64,000 bases of DNA from positions 1 to 64,000 of the forward strand of contig NZ_JAAXGE010000005.1 in the NCBI RefSeq assembly GCF_014750685.1. The letters run 5' to 3'. Shown here one piece after another: positions 54,379 through 63,471 of this stretch. The DNA is from Bacteroides sp. GM023. GTDB taxonomy: Bacteria; Bacteroidota; Bacteroidia; Bacteroidales; Bacteroidaceae. Each line of letters starts with the position of its first letter. The first letter of the stretch is position 1. The notes beneath the pieces are model-generated. The model ran no database searches and had not been told where the DNA came from. It was given only the letters and a program-made list of their open reading frames with translations. Made by a program: the position numbers and the translations under genes.

Positions 54379-54404
54379 TTCATCGAACTTAATCTTTTAG
54401 AATT

Positions 54405-55610
54405 ATGAAACAGTTTTATATGAAATATAGTTGCCTTCTTCTATTAGTAGGTATCATGGCTTTCTTGGCAGGATGTGAAGAGGAGGACGGCAAATTCAAA
54501 CAATATGTATATCCCATGCCCGAGGTGACAAGTATGACTCCCGGCAGTGGCTATGCTCATACGCGTGTTACTATTTTCGGTACGAATTTTGGTGATCAGC
54601 CCAAAGCCGTAAAAGTGTATTTCGGAGGAATCCTGGCAGACAATATTCTTTCTTGTAAAAACAATAGGATTGTGCTGGAGGTTCCGGAAAAGGCATTGAG
54701 TGGAGATGTCTCTTTACAAGTATGGACCAATACGATTGAGAAGATTGGCACATATACAATACTTCCGTTGCCAACGGTTACATCTTTGACTTCTAACAAT
54801 ATGGAATTTGGTTCTGATGCTGCTGTTCCTGGAGATATAGTTACGATTATTGGAACAGGTTTCGGTACGGATTGGAGTCATGTAACTGTAGATTTTAATG
54901 GAACAGCTGTTACCAGTGGAGATTTGGAAGATACGCAAATAAAAGTGGAAGTTCCTGAAGGCTATCAATCGGGTGTGGTCACTGTAACTGTCAATGGGCA
55001 TACTCTGGTTGCCGGAACATTGCTGAATCCACATTCTAAAGGCGATATTACATTTGCTTATCTGAAAAACTTTAAGCAGCCTTTTGCCACCGACCCCAAT
55101 ATGACTGAAGGAATGAAAGGTAGTGATAATAAATGGAGATTACCGGCTGATTGGATAGTAAATGAAGCGGCCCGTAGTTCGAAGAATGCAGGTGCAAGTG
55201 AATTCTGTAGCGGACTTCATTTTGGTGAAGATGCCGTTAATGGAGAATTGATTCTGCAAGCCGGTTGGGGCTCAAATACGTTTACGAATGGTAAAATGTA
55301 TCAAACAACATCAGGCTTACTGCCTGCTGGACGTTATCGGTTAACATTGGAATTGAAATCACATGAATTAAAAGGAACTTCTGTAATGTACTTTGCAGCA
55401 GTGAAAGGGGAAGATATGCCGGATGTAACTGAAATACCGAGTCATGCGGAGGTTGTCGGAAAATGGCAATTTGCTGGAAGTGGAAAAGCTACTGAATCCT
55501 TTGAATTTGTATTGGGCGAAAGTTCAAAAGTTACTCTCGGTTTTGTTGGTTCATTCTCATCTAACGAAAGTTACTTCAGAGCTACCGAAATTAAATTGGA
55601 ATTATTGTGA
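54405..55610 (+). CDS. IPT/TIG-domain surface lipoprotein (probable glycan-binding protein)
   Basis: The 401-residue protein has a lipoprotein signal (FLAGC; cysteine near 24). Two IPT/TIG sandwiches follow (about 38-125 and 126-210; repeats of VTSMTPGSGYAHTRVTIFGTNFG). The C-terminal about 190 residues form a separate sandwich seen in surface glycan-binding proteins (KNFKQPFATDPNMTEG...). It follows susD, the usual place for such proteins. Ligand unknown. Confidence 0.8.
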   Translation: MKQFYMKYSCLLLLVGIMAFLAGCEEEDGKFKQYVYPMPEVTSMTPGSGYAHTRVTIFGTNFGDQPKAVKVYFGGILADNILSCKNNRIVLEVPEKALSGDVSLQVWTNTIEKIGTYTILPLPTVTSLTSNNMEFGSDAAVPGDIVTIIGTGFGTDWSHVTVDFNGTAVTSGDLEDTQIKVEVPEGYQSGVVTVTVNGHTLVAGTLLNPHSKGDITFAYLKNFKQPFATDPNMTEGMKGSDNKWRLPADWIVNEAARSSKNAGASEFCSGLHFGEDAVNGELILQAGWGSNTFTNGKMYQTTSGLLPAGRYRLTLELKSHELKGTSVMYFAAVKGEDMPDVTEIPSHAEVVGKWQFAGSGKATESFEFVLGESSKVTLGFVGSFSSNESYFRATEIKLELL

Positions 55611-55628
55611 TAAAAACAGAAAGAAATC

Positions 55629-57635
55629 ATGAAGAATTTATATAATATTATACTACCTTTCTTGTTTTCGTTGTTACTAGTTGCTTGTGGTGACGATGGA
55701 GATGAAATCGTGAATCTGAAACAAGAAGATCCGGCGATAACCGTGACAAGTATCTCTCCTGTGTGCGGCTATATAGGGGAAGAATTGACCATTATGGGGA
55801 AGGACTTTGGCATTTCTCCGGAATTAGTAAAGGTCTTTGTTGGTACCAGCCAGTTTTATATCCTTTCGTGTGAAGACGAAGAAATTCGGGTGAAAGTGCC
55901 TGACGGTGCAACTACCGGAAGAGTTTCTGTCGAAATTATGGGAGAAGCCGTGAATACTGAACTGGTATATACCGTGCTTGGGCAACCGAGTGTGACGAAA
56001 GTATCCCCTGCTTACGGTTTTGTAGGTGATGAAATAACAATTGAAGGAGATAACTTCGGAACAATAAAGGACGCAGTCAAACTGTTGTTTGGTAATTCGG
56101 AGATTGCAGCACAGGTCATTTTATGTGAAAATCAGAAGATTGTAGTGAAAGTACCGGAAGATGCAACATCAGGAAGTATTTCTTTAACGATTTCTAAGCA
56201 GACGGTAAATGTTGATCCTGCAGGATTTGAAGGCTTTAAGGTCGTTGAGAGAGCTACGTTAGCCTCTATTTTTCCGGCGAGTGCCTCCCGCGGTTGTGAA
56301 GTAACTCTCAAGGGTACTAATTTCGGAAGTTCTAAAGAGAATGTGAAAGTATTCTTCGGAGATGCAACAGAGTCGGCAGAGATTCTTTCATGCACTAACG
56401 AAGAGATTGTAGCAAAAGTTCCATTTGGCATAACAATAGAAGAAACACAAGTTTCTGTCGCAACACAATATGAAAGAGTTGAAACGGCACTGGATTTTAC
56501 CGTTCTTCCCGATCCTGTTGTTACTAATATTCCGACTAGCACATATGCCGGACGTCAGATAACCATTACCGGACAGTATTTCGTAACTTCAAAAGAGGAT
56601 ATTAAAGTGTTCTTTGGTAATATGAAAGAATCCGCAGAGATAATCTCTTGTACCAATACAGAAATTGTAGTGAAATTGCCGACTGATGGACTTATAGGGA
56701 AAGTTACCATATCTCTGCAAATATTGGGATTGTCTGTCAATATGGGAAATTACGAAGAAATAACGATTCTTGAAGCGCCGGTTGTTAAAACTGTAAAATC
56801 AACGAATGTTTTGAGCCAGAATAATAAATCTGCTAAGGTTCCATTTATGAAAGGTGATAATGTGATATTGACAGGAACAGGATTTGGCACTGATAAAGAT
56901 GTAGTAAAGGTATTATTTAATGATACTGAAGTAACCCCTGTTTCCGTGAACGCTACAGAGGTTATAGCAACAATTCCTGAAGGTTTTAGTGCTGGGATAG
57001 TGAAACTCAAATATACATCTTTTGACGAGCCGTTTGTCGGAGCAGAGTTGCAACAAGTGAAAGCCGGTGATGAAGTAACAGAATATATTTTAAGAAATTA
57101 TAAACAACCGTTTGAATCGGAAAAGGGAATAACGAATGGTTGGGATAAGCCTAAGTATTGGGAGGTAAATTCAGCGTCTCAAAATTACAAAATACCAACG
57201 TATCCCAGTCCTAGTGGATTCTATATAAATCCTAATAATCAATATAGTGGCGGGGTATTGGCTATGCAGGCTGGATGGAATGATCATAATGCAATGACGG
57301 ATGCTAAAATGTGGCAAACGGCTTCTCTTCCAGCCGGTGATTACAATGTGGAGCTGGTGATAGAAGAATCTTTCCTTGAAACTTCAGCCAGAAGAATGTA
57401 TTGTATTGTAAATGCAGGTATGAACGAAAATGCCATTCCTAGTGCAACAGATGAGGCTATCAATGAAAATACAGTAAAAGGCTTTGTAAAGTTTGAAAAT
57501 AAAAAGACTGTAAGAAATGTGCAGAACTTTAATGTTAAATTAGACCAAGGTGGTACTGTAGTCTTTGGCTTTGCCGCTAGTTTTGATAATAATGCCTGTG
57601 GTAAAATATCATCGATAAAGATAACTATGCAATAA
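55629..57635 (+). CDS. lipoprotein with five IPT/TIG domains (probable glycan-binding protein)
   Basis: The 668-residue protein has a lipoprotein signal (LLLVACGDD; cysteine near 20) and five successive IPT/TIG domains (about 38-115, 116-205, 206-290, 291-370, 370-480), each with a PxxG(Y)...G(D/E)xxTIxGxxFG pattern and (K)VPxGxxxGxV(S/T). The last about 190 residues repeat the terminal domain of the preceding protein (RNYKQPFESEKGITNG...). The IPT stack probably holds the binding domain away from the cell surface. Confidence 0.8.
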   Translation: MKNLYNIILPFLFSLLLVACGDDGDEIVNLKQEDPAITVTSISPVCGYIGEELTIMGKDFGISPELVKVFVGTSQFYILSCEDEEIRVKVPDGATTGRVSVEIMGEAVNTELVYTVLGQPSVTKVSPAYGFVGDEITIEGDNFGTIKDAVKLLFGNSEIAAQVILCENQKIVVKVPEDATSGSISLTISKQTVNVDPAGFEGFKVVERATLASIFPASASRGCEVTLKGTNFGSSKENVKVFFGDATESAEILSCTNEEIVAKVPFGITIEETQVSVATQYERVETALDFTVLPDPVVTNIPTSTYAGRQITITGQYFVTSKEDIKVFFGNMKESAEIISCTNTEIVVKLPTDGLIGKVTISLQILGLSVNMGNYEEITILEAPVVKTVKSTNVLSQNNKSAKVPFMKGDNVILTGTGFGTDKDVVKVLFNDTEVTPVSVNATEVIATIPEGFSAGIVKLKYTSFDEPFVGAELQQVKAGDEVTEYILRNYKQPFESEKGITNGWDKPKYWEVNSASQNYKIPTYPSPSGFYINPNNQYSGGVLAMQAGWNDHNAMTDAKMWQTASLPAGDYNVELVIEESFLETSARRMYCIVNAGMNENAIPSATDEAINENTVKGFVKFENKKTVRNVQNFNVKLDQGGTVVFGFAASFDNNACGKISSIKITMQ

Positions 57636-57699
57636 GATTTATTTAAGTAATGCAGCTTGAAACACTGCATTACTTGATAATTTGTTTTACTAATAAAGA

Positions 57700-58977
57700 A
57701 TGAAGAATATGAAAAAGATATATTATTTATTATCAATCTCTCTTTTACCCTTGTTCTCATCTTGTGGTGACGATATTGATCCGATTGAAAGAGAATATTT
57801 TAATGTAGAATGGGATACATCCATACCAATAAAAGATGTATCTGAACCTATGCGTCATCCCGGTTTGTTTATGGAAGCGGATTATCAAAGAGGGCGGGAA
57901 AATATAGCGTCCGGTCAGGCTCCGTTTATTACTATGTGGGATAATTTGAATTCTCAATGTGATTTGAATATAAAGCCCAATCCTACGGTAAAGATTATTC
58001 GTGATGGTAATAAGCCGGAGGAACCTGAACCTACAAACTTCCAGAATGCGAATTATCAAGTGACTGCCGCTTATAATATGGCTTTGCGGTGGAGATTGAC
58101 TTCGGAAGATAAAAAAGAAGAAGCCAAACCATATGCGGATAAAGCTGTTGAAATTCTGAATGCTTGGGCAAGAGTGTGCGAAAGAGTCTCAGGTGATCCT
58201 AACTATGCATTGGCTGCCGGATTGACTGGTGCACAGTTCTCTATGGCCGGAGAGGTATTGCGCGGATATGAAGGATGGGCGGAAGCTGATTTCAAGAAAT
58301 ATCAGGAATGGGTAGTGAAAGTATTTGCCGATGCGAATAGTAATTATTTAAAGGTTCATATGGGTAGCGAACCGTTACATTATTGGGCTAACTGGGATTT
58401 ATGTAATCTATGTTCTATGATGGCAGCGGGTATTTTAGCCGATCGTCGTGATATCTATAATGAAGCAATTCGTTATTTGCTTAATGGAATAGGGAATGGT
58501 CGTTTGACACGAGCTATTAATCATGTTTTTACAGGCGAATATGCTAATTTTGCCCAATTGCAGGAAAGTGGACGTGATCAAGGACATGCTACGTTGGTTA
58601 TTGGATTGTTAGGACAAATAAGTCAGTTGGCATGGACGCAAGGAGATGATATTTACGGATATAATGATAATCAATTCTTGAAAGCATGTGAATATACTTC
58701 CTGCTATAATGTAGCTCGATTGGATGTACCATTTGAACGTTATTATTATAAACAGAACTGGACGGATGGTTATTGGCTGGAAGAAGTCAGTTCTGATGCA
58801 AGGGGAAATAATAGGCATATGTGGGATATGCCCTATTACCATTATACAAAAATAAAACATGCAACTGAAGCGCAAACTAAATATACCTATATGGGCTATA
58901 AGTCAAAAGCTGCCGAAAAAGATAATGATAATGACTTAATTGGCTATTCGGCATTGATGTTTGGTGTTTCGTTTTAG
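57700..58977 (+). CDS. alginate-lyase-fold lipoprotein (PL38-like polysaccharide lyase)
   Basis: The 425-residue lipoprotein (signal with SSCGDD; cysteine near 24) has the alpha-toroid alginate-lyase fold (Pfam family Alginate_lyase). HPGLFMEADYQRGRENIASG is the family's usual start; NWDLCNLCSMMAAGIL and ESGRDQGHATLVIG carry the Asn, Arg and His residues likely to act on a uronic acid. Size fits PL38, whose members cut uronic-acid glycans; the exact family is my inference. It is last in the SusC/D transcript and ends before a hairpin. Confidence 0.7.
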   Translation: MKNMKKIYYLLSISLLPLFSSCGDDIDPIEREYFNVEWDTSIPIKDVSEPMRHPGLFMEADYQRGRENIASGQAPFITMWDNLNSQCDLNIKPNPTVKIIRDGNKPEEPEPTNFQNANYQVTAAYNMALRWRLTSEDKKEEAKPYADKAVEILNAWARVCERVSGDPNYALAAGLTGAQFSMAGEVLRGYEGWAEADFKKYQEWVVKVFADANSNYLKVHMGSEPLHYWANWDLCNLCSMMAAGILADRRDIYNEAIRYLLNGIGNGRLTRAINHVFTGEYANFAQLQESGRDQGHATLVIGLLGQISQLAWTQGDDIYGYNDNQFLKACEYTSCYNVARLDVPFERYYYKQNWTDGYWLEEVSSDARGNNRHMWDMPYYHYTKIKHATEAQTKYTYMGYKSKAAEKDNDNDLIGYSALMFGVSF

Positions 58978-59000
58978 TCACTATAAAGAATAGAGAATAG

Positions 59001-59035
59001 AGATGCTTGTTTCATGCATTATGAGATAAGCATCT
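59001..59035 (+). terminator. hairpin after the alginate-lyase-fold gene (copy 1 of a repeat)
   Basis: AGATGCTT (59001-59008) pairs with AAGCATCT (59028-59035) around a 19-base loop. A near copy at 63375-63409 has compensating changes in the stem and 18 of 19 loop bases identical, so the structure is likely maintained as RNA. No strong T-run follows here. Confidence 0.65.
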
Positions 59036-59058
59036 TCATGTTAAAATATAGTTCGTTT

Positions 59059-59137
59059 TAAATATACCTATATGGGCTATAAGTCAAAAGTTGTTGAGAA
59101 AGACAATGATAGTGACTTATCTGGCTTTTATAAATAA
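59059..59137 (+). pseudogene. 3' relic of a second alginate-lyase-fold gene
   Basis: A 32-base stretch is identical to 58878-58909 near the end of the previous gene, then both diverge with mostly synonymous changes. In frame it encodes KYTYMGYKSKVVEKDNDSD and ends in a stop at 59135-59137. It is too short to function and is best read as the last piece of a tandem paralogue. Confidence 0.75.
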
Positions 59138-59147
59138 TTAAATGATT

Positions 59148-59294
59148 ATGAGAAGTCTTTTATGGTGTCTCTTTCTTGCTTTTATGGAAACCTTTCCGGC
59201 TGTCGCGCAAGAACTAAATAAAGAATGGGGAGATTGGAAAGAATTTGGAGATATGGGCGGACGGTACCTATCAGAACCCTATCATACCATCTGA
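59148..59294 (+). other. severed signal-peptide frame of the GH43 gene
   Basis: The frame begins with a clear signal peptide (MRSLLWCLFLAFMETFPAVA) and continues QELNKEWGDWKEFGDMG before running out of frame to a stop at 59292. Dropping one G near 59257-59260 joins it to the GH43 frame as MGDGTYQNPIIP. One inserted base therefore separates the export signal from the enzyme. Confidence 0.75.
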
Positions 59295-60732
59295 TTATAG
59301 TGATATTGATTGCATTCGTGTGGGTGATGATTATTATGCCATATCTTCAACATTTCAATTTTCTCCCGGCATGACAATTTTGCATTCCAAGGATCTCGTA
59401 AACTGGGAATTGTGTGGGCATGCGATAACGGATTTGACACAAATAAGTCCTGCCCTAAACTGGACACACATGAATCGGTATGGTAGAGGAGTATGGGCAG
59501 GTACACTTAGATTCCATGATGGACGTTTTTATTTGTTTTTCGGTACACCGGACGAAGGCTTTTTCATGACTTCCGCTTCACAAGTGGAAGGTCCGTGGGA
59601 ACCATTGACACCATTACTGCAAGAAGCCGGATGGGATGACTGTTCGGTGATGTGGGATAGTGATGGAAAGGCTTGTTTTATAGGAACACACTTTGCTGAT
59701 GGTTACAAGACATATTTGTTTAATATGTCGGTGGATGGGAAACGGATTGACCGTAAATCAGCTGTACTTGTCAATTCCGGCAGTGGCAGGGAAGCTAGTA
59801 AACTAATCAAAGTAGGGGCTTGGTATTATCTTGTATTCAGCGAGTATAAACCAGGGATAGGTCGTTATGTTCTTGCTAAACGTTCCAAGAATATGATGGG
59901 ACCTTATACCGAAGAGAAGCAACTGGCATTGCCTTCTTGCGAAGCGATGGAGCCCAATCAAGGCGGCATTGTTCAGGGAAAAGATAGCCAATGGTATTTT
60001 CTTACCCATCATGGCACAGGTGATTGGAGTGGCAGGGTGGTAAGTTTACTACCCATCACATGGATAGATGATTGGCCTATCATAGGTAAAGTACTTCCGC
60101 AAGGAATCGGAAATATGGTGTGGGGTGGTAGATTACCTTCTACGGACGGGAGTACTTTCAAACTTCAGCGTAGTGATGATTTTGACAATTGCCACCTGGA
60201 CTTTCAGTGGCAATGGAATTATCAGCCGAGAGTTGAAATGTTTTCACTAATCGAACGCCCTGGTTGGTTGAGGCTGAAGGCTTTTCACCCATTACAGTCT
60301 GATAGGCTGATGTATGCTGGCAATACGTTGACACAACGCTGTTTTAGAAAATCAAACAATGAAGTTGTGATTAAAATGGATGTGACTGCGATGACCGACG
60401 GACAAAAAAGCGGATTGTGCCATTTTTCAGCTCAGCATGCGGCGCTTGGCATAGTGAAAGATAAAGGCACTTGCTATTTGGAATATAGAAAAAACGATAC
60501 TATAGTACGTGGTCCTGCGCTTTTGACCTCTTTTATTTGGTTAAAATCACGATGGGGATTAAATGGTAGTTCTCAATTCTATTTTAGTACTGATGGTGAT
60601 AATTTTACTTCTTTCGGTGGGTCTTACCAGCTGACTTGGGGATATTATCGGGGGGATCGTCTTGGTATTTATTGTTTTAATGAGCAACAGGAAACAGGGT
60701 TTGTGGACATTGATTATTTTCATTACCGATAA
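59245..60732 (+). CDS. glycoside hydrolase family 43 enzyme, frameshifted at its N-terminus
   Basis: The 495 codons from a weak TTG start encode a GH43 five-bladed propeller (about 5-310) with a C-terminal GH43 beta-sandwich (about 320-495). The likely base is Asp in SDYSDIDCIRVGDDYY near residue 20 and the acid is Glu in CEAMEPNQGG near residue 235. GH43 members remove arabinose or xylose, sometimes galactose. The natural start is the signal-peptide frame at 59148; a one-base insertion near 59258 breaks it. Unless this is a sequencing error, the enzyme is not exported or not made. Confidence 0.85.
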   Translation: MEIWADGTYQNPIIPSDYSDIDCIRVGDDYYAISSTFQFSPGMTILHSKDLVNWELCGHAITDLTQISPALNWTHMNRYGRGVWAGTLRFHDGRFYLFFGTPDEGFFMTSASQVEGPWEPLTPLLQEAGWDDCSVMWDSDGKACFIGTHFADGYKTYLFNMSVDGKRIDRKSAVLVNSGSGREASKLIKVGAWYYLVFSEYKPGIGRYVLAKRSKNMMGPYTEEKQLALPSCEAMEPNQGGIVQGKDSQWYFLTHHGTGDWSGRVVSLLPITWIDDWPIIGKVLPQGIGNMVWGGRLPSTDGSTFKLQRSDDFDNCHLDFQWQWNYQPRVEMFSLIERPGWLRLKAFHPLQSDRLMYAGNTLTQRCFRKSNNEVVIKMDVTAMTDGQKSGLCHFSAQHAALGIVKDKGTCYLEYRKNDTIVRGPALLTSFIWLKSRWGLNGSSQFYFSTDGDNFTSFGGSYQLTWGYYRGDRLGIYCFNEQQETGFVDIDYFHYR

Positions 60733-60810
60733 AATCATTTAGTGTGATTTAGGTTTAAGTATACTTTTGAATAAACAAGATAGAAACTTTCAATAAAACC
60801 ATAAAATAAC

Positions 60811-63231
60811 ATGAAAACGAAATCTCTTTTATTATCCTTTCTGGCAATAACTTTTTTTATTGTCCATGTAAATTCTCAGAATGTACAGCAAATACCAAAT
60901 GGGATAAAAAGTACTACCCAAAGTATGGATATACAGATAAGTTTTTGCTCACCCCGCACCGTTCGTGTATATAAAACCCCAGAAGGCAGCAGCTTCCTGA
61001 AAGAGAGCTTATCTGTAATTAAAACCCCTGAAAACACAGATGTGTCAATGAAACAACAGGGCGATATTGTTACCCTGAAAAGTTCTGCCTTACAGGTTAA
61101 TTATAATGCAAAAACAGGAAAAGTATCATTTTCCGATTTAGCAGGAAAAAATCTGTTCACCGAGAAAGATTACGGCACACAGTTTATCCCGTTCGATGAT
61201 GCCGGCAATAAAACATTCAGTGTTCGTCAGGCCTTTCTTTTAGATAAAGACGAAGCCATCTATGGTTTAGGGCAACAACAGGTAGAACGTTTGAACCAAC
61301 GCAATCATAAACACTTTATGCGCCAGCGTGCGTTATTCGCAAGTGTTCCCATTATTCAGTCAACAAAAGGTTATGGAGTATTTTGGGACAATTATTCACC
61401 TACTACGTATACTGATAATCCACAGGAAATGTCATTCGATTCAGAAGTAGGAGAGTGCATGGACTACTATTTTATGTATGGAGAAAACGCCGATGGTGTA
61501 ATCGCCGAAATACGCGATTTGATAGGGCAATCGCCTATGTATCCGCTTTGGACATTCGGTTTCTGGCAATCGAGAGAACGATATAAGTCGCAAAGGGAGA
61601 TAATGGAAGTTGTGGACAAATACAGGCAGTTAGGAATACCCCTCGATGGCATTATTCAAGATTGGCAATATTGGGGGCCAAATACAAATTGGAACTCCAT
61701 GAACTTTGATAATCCTGAATTTCCTGAACCGCAAAAGATGATCGAGCATATAAAGGGTAAAAATGCGAAAATCATGATCTCAATCTGGGCTTCATTCGGA
61801 CCAAATACGAAACAATATAAGGAACTGGAAAAAATAAAGGCTTTATTCAACTTTACAACATGGCCAGCTTCCAGTGTAGATAGCTGGCCGCCGGATATGA
61901 CCAAACCTTCAGGCGTAAAGCCCTATGATGCGTACAACGAAAAAGCACGTGATATCTATTGGAAACACCTGAACAGAGGGCTATTCTCGAAAGGAATTGA
62001 TGCCTGGTGGACAGACTCAACCGAACCAGATCATCTTGACGTAAAAGAAAGCGATTTCGATATACCAACCGCACTGGGAACATACCGCAGCGTAGTGAAT
62101 GCTTTCCCGTTAATGACAAACAAAGGTATATATGAGCACCAACGTGCGACGACTTCGGATAAACGTGTATATCTCTTAACTCGGTGTGCTTTTGCCGGAC
62201 AGCAACGCTATGCCGCCAATACATGGTCGGGTGATGTGGTTGCCACATGGAATGTTTTTAAGAAGCAGATTCCCACAGGACTGAATTTTTCACTTTCAGG
62301 CATTCCTTACTGGAATACAGACATAGGAGGTTTCTTTAATGGAGAATATACGGGGGAAGCTACAAATAAAGCTTATCATGAACTATATACTCGTTGGTTC
62401 CAATACGGGACATTCCTGCCCATGCAACGCTCACACGGGAGTGGAGTGAAAAAAGAGATTTATAATTTAGGTAAAAAAGGCGATTGGGTATACGATACCG
62501 AAGAGAAATACATACACCTTCGCTACGCTTTACTTCCTTATCTATATTCAACAGGATGGCAAGTGACCAGCAACGCAGGTTCATTCCTTCGTGCTTTGTT
62601 TATGGACTTCAATGAAGACAAAAACGTGCATGATATCAGCACCCAGTACATGTTCGGCAAGGCATTCCTGGTTATACCTGTAACAGAACCGATGTATGTT
62701 TTTTCCAACAATAATAAATGGGCAGAGCCTTATGAAAACTTCAACAAAACAGGAACACAAAAGGTGTATTTGCCCCAAGGCACAACATGGTTTGATTTCT
62801 GGACTGGCGAAACATTTAACGGCGGTCAAACTATAACAAAGGATGTACCTATCGATATCATTCCTTTATATGTTCGGGCAGGTTCTATTATACCTTTCGG
62901 CCCGAAAGTACAATATTCCACCGAAAAGAAATGGGATAACCTGGAGGTTCGTATCTATCCTGGCGCTAATGGGGAATTTGTTTTATACGAAGATGAGAAT
63001 GATAACTATAACTACGAAAAAGGGATATATTCTACGATTAAATTCAACTGGAATGATTCAGACCGAACTTTGACTATTTCGGACAGAGAAGGCAAATATC
63101 CCGGAATGTTGAACAATCGTAAATTTAATGTTGTAATTGTAGATACTAAGAATGGGATAGGAGATACATTTCATGCGAATACAGGGAAAAGTGTTTCGTA
63201 TAACGGAAAAGCTAAAACCTTTAAGTTCTAA
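60811..63231 (+). CDS. glycoside hydrolase family 31 enzyme
   Basis: The 806-residue exported enzyme has a signal peptide (ends near NSQ), an N-terminal beta-sandwich, the GH31 TIM barrel and C-terminal sandwiches. The nucleophile is the Asp of WWTDSTEP (about 406), and GIPLDGIIQDWQYWG (about 275) is the usual substrate-side strand. This version resembles alpha-xylosidases and alpha-glucosidases; substrate undetermined. A -7 box TACTTTTG at about 60763 may give it its own promoter. Confidence 0.9.
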   Translation: MKTKSLLLSFLAITFFIVHVNSQNVQQIPNGIKSTTQSMDIQISFCSPRTVRVYKTPEGSSFLKESLSVIKTPENTDVSMKQQGDIVTLKSSALQVNYNAKTGKVSFSDLAGKNLFTEKDYGTQFIPFDDAGNKTFSVRQAFLLDKDEAIYGLGQQQVERLNQRNHKHFMRQRALFASVPIIQSTKGYGVFWDNYSPTTYTDNPQEMSFDSEVGECMDYYFMYGENADGVIAEIRDLIGQSPMYPLWTFGFWQSRERYKSQREIMEVVDKYRQLGIPLDGIIQDWQYWGPNTNWNSMNFDNPEFPEPQKMIEHIKGKNAKIMISIWASFGPNTKQYKELEKIKALFNFTTWPASSVDSWPPDMTKPSGVKPYDAYNEKARDIYWKHLNRGLFSKGIDAWWTDSTEPDHLDVKESDFDIPTALGTYRSVVNAFPLMTNKGIYEHQRATTSDKRVYLLTRCAFAGQQRYAANTWSGDVVATWNVFKKQIPTGLNFSLSGIPYWNTDIGGFFNGEYTGEATNKAYHELYTRWFQYGTFLPMQRSHGSGVKKEIYNLGKKGDWVYDTEEKYIHLRYALLPYLYSTGWQVTSNAGSFLRALFMDFNEDKNVHDISTQYMFGKAFLVIPVTEPMYVFSNNNKWAEPYENFNKTGTQKVYLPQGTTWFDFWTGETFNGGQTITKDVPIDIIPLYVRAGSIIPFGPKVQYSTEKKWDNLEVRIYPGANGEFVLYEDENDNYNYEKGIYSTIKFNWNDSDRTLTISDREGKYPGMLNNRKFNVVIVDTKNGIGDTFHANTGKSVSYNGKAKTFKF

Positions 63232-63279
63232 ATAATATTCATTACCCCAATCTTACTCTCAAAAAACAAAGAAACTTCC

Positions 63280-63351
63280 GACCATGATGGCTATTTATTT
63301 GCCTACATTGAAGGTTCGGGCAATCTTTTGAGACAAGAACAATTGCGATAA
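63280..63351 (+). pseudogene. relic of a GH43-like gene
   Basis: Twenty-four in-frame codons read DHDGYLFAYIEGSGNLLRQE then QLR and a stop. The pattern GYLFAYxEGxG...QEQ(L/I)R is typical of the first propeller blade of some GH43 enzymes, where a strand such as FAVS should follow. No start or further coding sequence remains, so it seems a leftover of a deleted gene. Confidence 0.5.
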
Positions 63352-63374
63352 AGGAAATACCAGATAGAGAATAA

Positions 63375-63413
63375 AGATGCCTGTTTCATGTATTATGAGA
63401 TAGGTATCTTATT
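63375..63413 (+). terminator. hairpin after GH31 and relic (copy 2 of a repeat)
   Basis: AGATGCCT (63375-63382) pairs with AGGTATCT (63402-63409), then T-rich sequence. It is the near copy of the hairpin at 59001-59035. Confidence 0.7.
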
Positions 63414-63444
63414 TTTGTGTAATCGTGCTAAAATAGTATATTTG
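63414..63444 (+). promoter_or_regulatory. promoter of the gene at 63472
   Basis: TTTG (63414-63417), a 19-bp spacer and TATATTTG (63437-63444) match the consensus. The TTTG overlaps the T-tail of the preceding hairpin. Confidence 0.8.
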
Positions 63445-63471
63445 CGTAGATAATGCTATGAATTAATAAAT

